DNA from: Leptoclinus maculatus
Lineage: Eukaryota; Chordata; Actinopteri; Perciformes; Stichaeidae
DNA length: 64,000 nt
Assembly: GCA_032191485.1 (NCBI GenBank)
Contig: JAVDOI010000009.1
Span: 18,333,843 to 18,397,842, forward strand
Reading direction: 5' to 3'
Shown here: positions 62,606 to 64,000 of the stretch, piece by piece
Layout: each line of letters starts with the position of its first letter
Position numbering within the stretch: position 1 is the stretch's first letter
Made by a program: the position numbers and the translations under genes
Notes under the pieces: generated by a model
Told to the model about the DNA's origin: nothing
Database searches by the model: none
What the model saw: the letters and a program-made list of their open reading frames with translations, nothing else

Positions 62606-64000
62606 CAGTGGCGGGCCGTGGGTTTTATACCTGGGCCTTCAGTGCTGTCCTACTACAGTTAAACCACTTCCTAATAACCTCATTATGACGCCACAGCTAC
62701 GGGTTATTAGAGGTGTAACAATACACATATTCGTATTGAAACGTTTGGTATGAGGCTCACGGTTCAATATGCATTACGAAGCGAACAATACGTTTGAATA
62801 ATACTAGTGCATTTGGAAAATGCAGATGCATAAATTGTGGGAAATATAATGTTCTCTCAGTGGAGCCACTGCGCTCAACATGGCAACCAACCCAATGTAA
62901 CAACATTCTACTCTGGTTAGGCTTGTGTGTTCTCTGACGCACACTATGCTACACTAGCTTAAGCTGGTGTCACACTATTGCGTATCGTACTAGCGTATGC
63001 GGACGTATGAAAAATATCACTCATATGCTGGTATACGGTGACAGACACTAAGAGTACATTAGGCATAGGTTGTATACGTTTCGCATACGGTCGCATACGG
63101 TGGCATACGGCGAGGCAGAAAACTTTTTTTAAGCATGCTTAAAAAAGTTGTGAGTGTGCGGACGTATGGTTTATACGCTAAGCATACGATCGGCATACGC
63201 TGAATATGCGAGAGTAACGTCAGAGGTACGTTACTCATAGGTGGAGTATGCTGGCCATTCGCTGTCCATACCTGGCATGAAGGTGTACCGTACAGCTAGC
63301 GTATTGAGAAAGTGTATATATATATATACTCCCATTTCGAGCTCTTCTTCAGTTCTTCGTGGACCTACAACGAGAGAGGATGGAGGTAGCTCTTCTCCAA
63401 CACCAGTATGATCTGATCGATTTGGCAATTCACCACATCCAGGCATTATGGGAAATATGCTTATCGGCACTTTGTCACGTGATAGCGGTACACTGCGCAT
63501 GCGCAGTTCGTCCCTGGTCATAAGCTGCCCATACGCTGGTCTTACGCTGGCCATTCGCTGGCGATACGCTACTCATACGCTTATCATAGGTTCAATACGG
63601 TAAGTATACGAAACATTCTGTATTTTCAAGGGGTTTTTCTGCGTATGAAAGTTTTTTTGGGGAATTTGCATACGCAACTCATACGTTTTTCTCATACGCA
63701 ATAGTGTGACAGGGCCTTTAGCAGGAAAACAACAGCAGCACACATGCTGAAAACTCTCCCCGCAGCGTTTAGCTGTTCCCTACCGATTCAAACAGGGCTA
63801 AAGAAATCGCCACACAATCCCCATTTCTCCAAACCATAATTCCCACTTTGTAAAAGAAAACAAAACCTCAAACAGAGAATCAAATGTCCGACCCTAACCC
63901 CTACAGGTTATTTGTTTTGTGTAAAAAATAAACTTAACACCTACAAATACACTAACTGCAGAGTGCAGATACATGAATATGCGCATGATGGAATGCTTTG
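62606..64000. mobile_element. hAT non-autonomous transposon, family B copy 3, cut by window edge
   Basis: Starts CAGTGGCGGGCCGTGGG and is collinear with copies 1 and 2 (GACGCCACAGCTACGGG, GCATTTGGAAAATGCAGA, ATCGCCACACAATCC). The expected left target duplication is GTTGTATG (62598-62605); the right one is outside the window. It is interrupted by the element at 62962-63717. Confidence 0.88.
62962..63717. mobile_element. TTA-target (PIF/Harbinger-like) element nested in hAT
   Basis: The left end AGCTGGTGTCACACTATTGC and right end (reverse complement AGGCCCTGTCACACTATTGC) share TGTCACACTATTGCGTAT. TTA flanks both sides (62959-62961 and 63718-63720), and removing the insert restores the hAT sequence seen in copy 2 (AGCTTA|GCAGG). 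756 bp. Packed with GTATGC/GCATACG words. A short frame from ATGGAGGTAGC (63380) follows a TATATATATATA box but has no recognised domain. Superfamily inferred from the TTA target. Confidence 0.78.

Overview
The window looks like teleost fish nuclear DNA: intergenic or deep intronic sequence packed with transposable elements. I recognise no host protein-coding exon, rRNA or complete tRNA gene. The teleost assignment rests on the mix of Rex1/L2-type LINEs, several hAT, piggyBac-like and PIF/Harbinger-like families, a tRNA-derived SINE whose tail carries a TATAGCGC-type motif, a Penelope-like remnant, and long GT, CA and GA microsatellites. Species and neighbouring genes cannot be told from this sequence.

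Layout. 1-10 kb: a piggyBac-like copy (1892-3315), an inverted SINE (4146-4412), and two complete non-autonomous hAT elements with perfect 8-bp target-site duplications (TSDs) (5645-6783, 7152-9145). 10-19 kb: two LTR-like repeats, a degraded TTA-target element carrying a zinc-finger fossil, a 17-bp minisatellite split by an inverted-repeat element (14905-16148), a diverged ~72-bp tandem array and a 27-bp minisatellite grown beside a SINE. 19-34 kb: mostly unassigned sequence, one decayed LINE (24893-26066) and a 310-bp GA tract. 34-41 kb: a second copy of the 7-kb hAT family, then a nested block in which a TTA-target element abuts a hAT that holds an L2-type LINE with a 519-codon open frame. 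41-49 kb: piggyBac-like copy 2, a Penelope-like GIY-YIG remnant, and a 3.4-kb inverted-repeat transposon with a broken RNase H-fold-like transposase (44690-48126). 49-64 kb: piggyBac-like copies 4 and 3, a LINE tail, two hAT remnants with transposase pieces, and a third copy of the 7-kb hAT family carrying a nested TTA-target element and running off the right edge.

The window does not encode a pathway. Its story is layered transposition: autonomous remnants (L2 reverse transcriptase, the 45-47 kb transposase, hAT transposase pieces, a Penelope-like endonuclease) among short non-autonomous copies mobilised by enzymes made elsewhere. The best candidate for something poorly described is the 44690-48126 transposon. 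It has matching inverted ends, repeated subterminal motifs, an acidic N-terminus and a recognisable D-D-E-like core, broken by four frameshifts (three at homopolymers) and two stops. I could not assign it to a named superfamily. All family calls are from pattern recognition and inspection; no database search was run.
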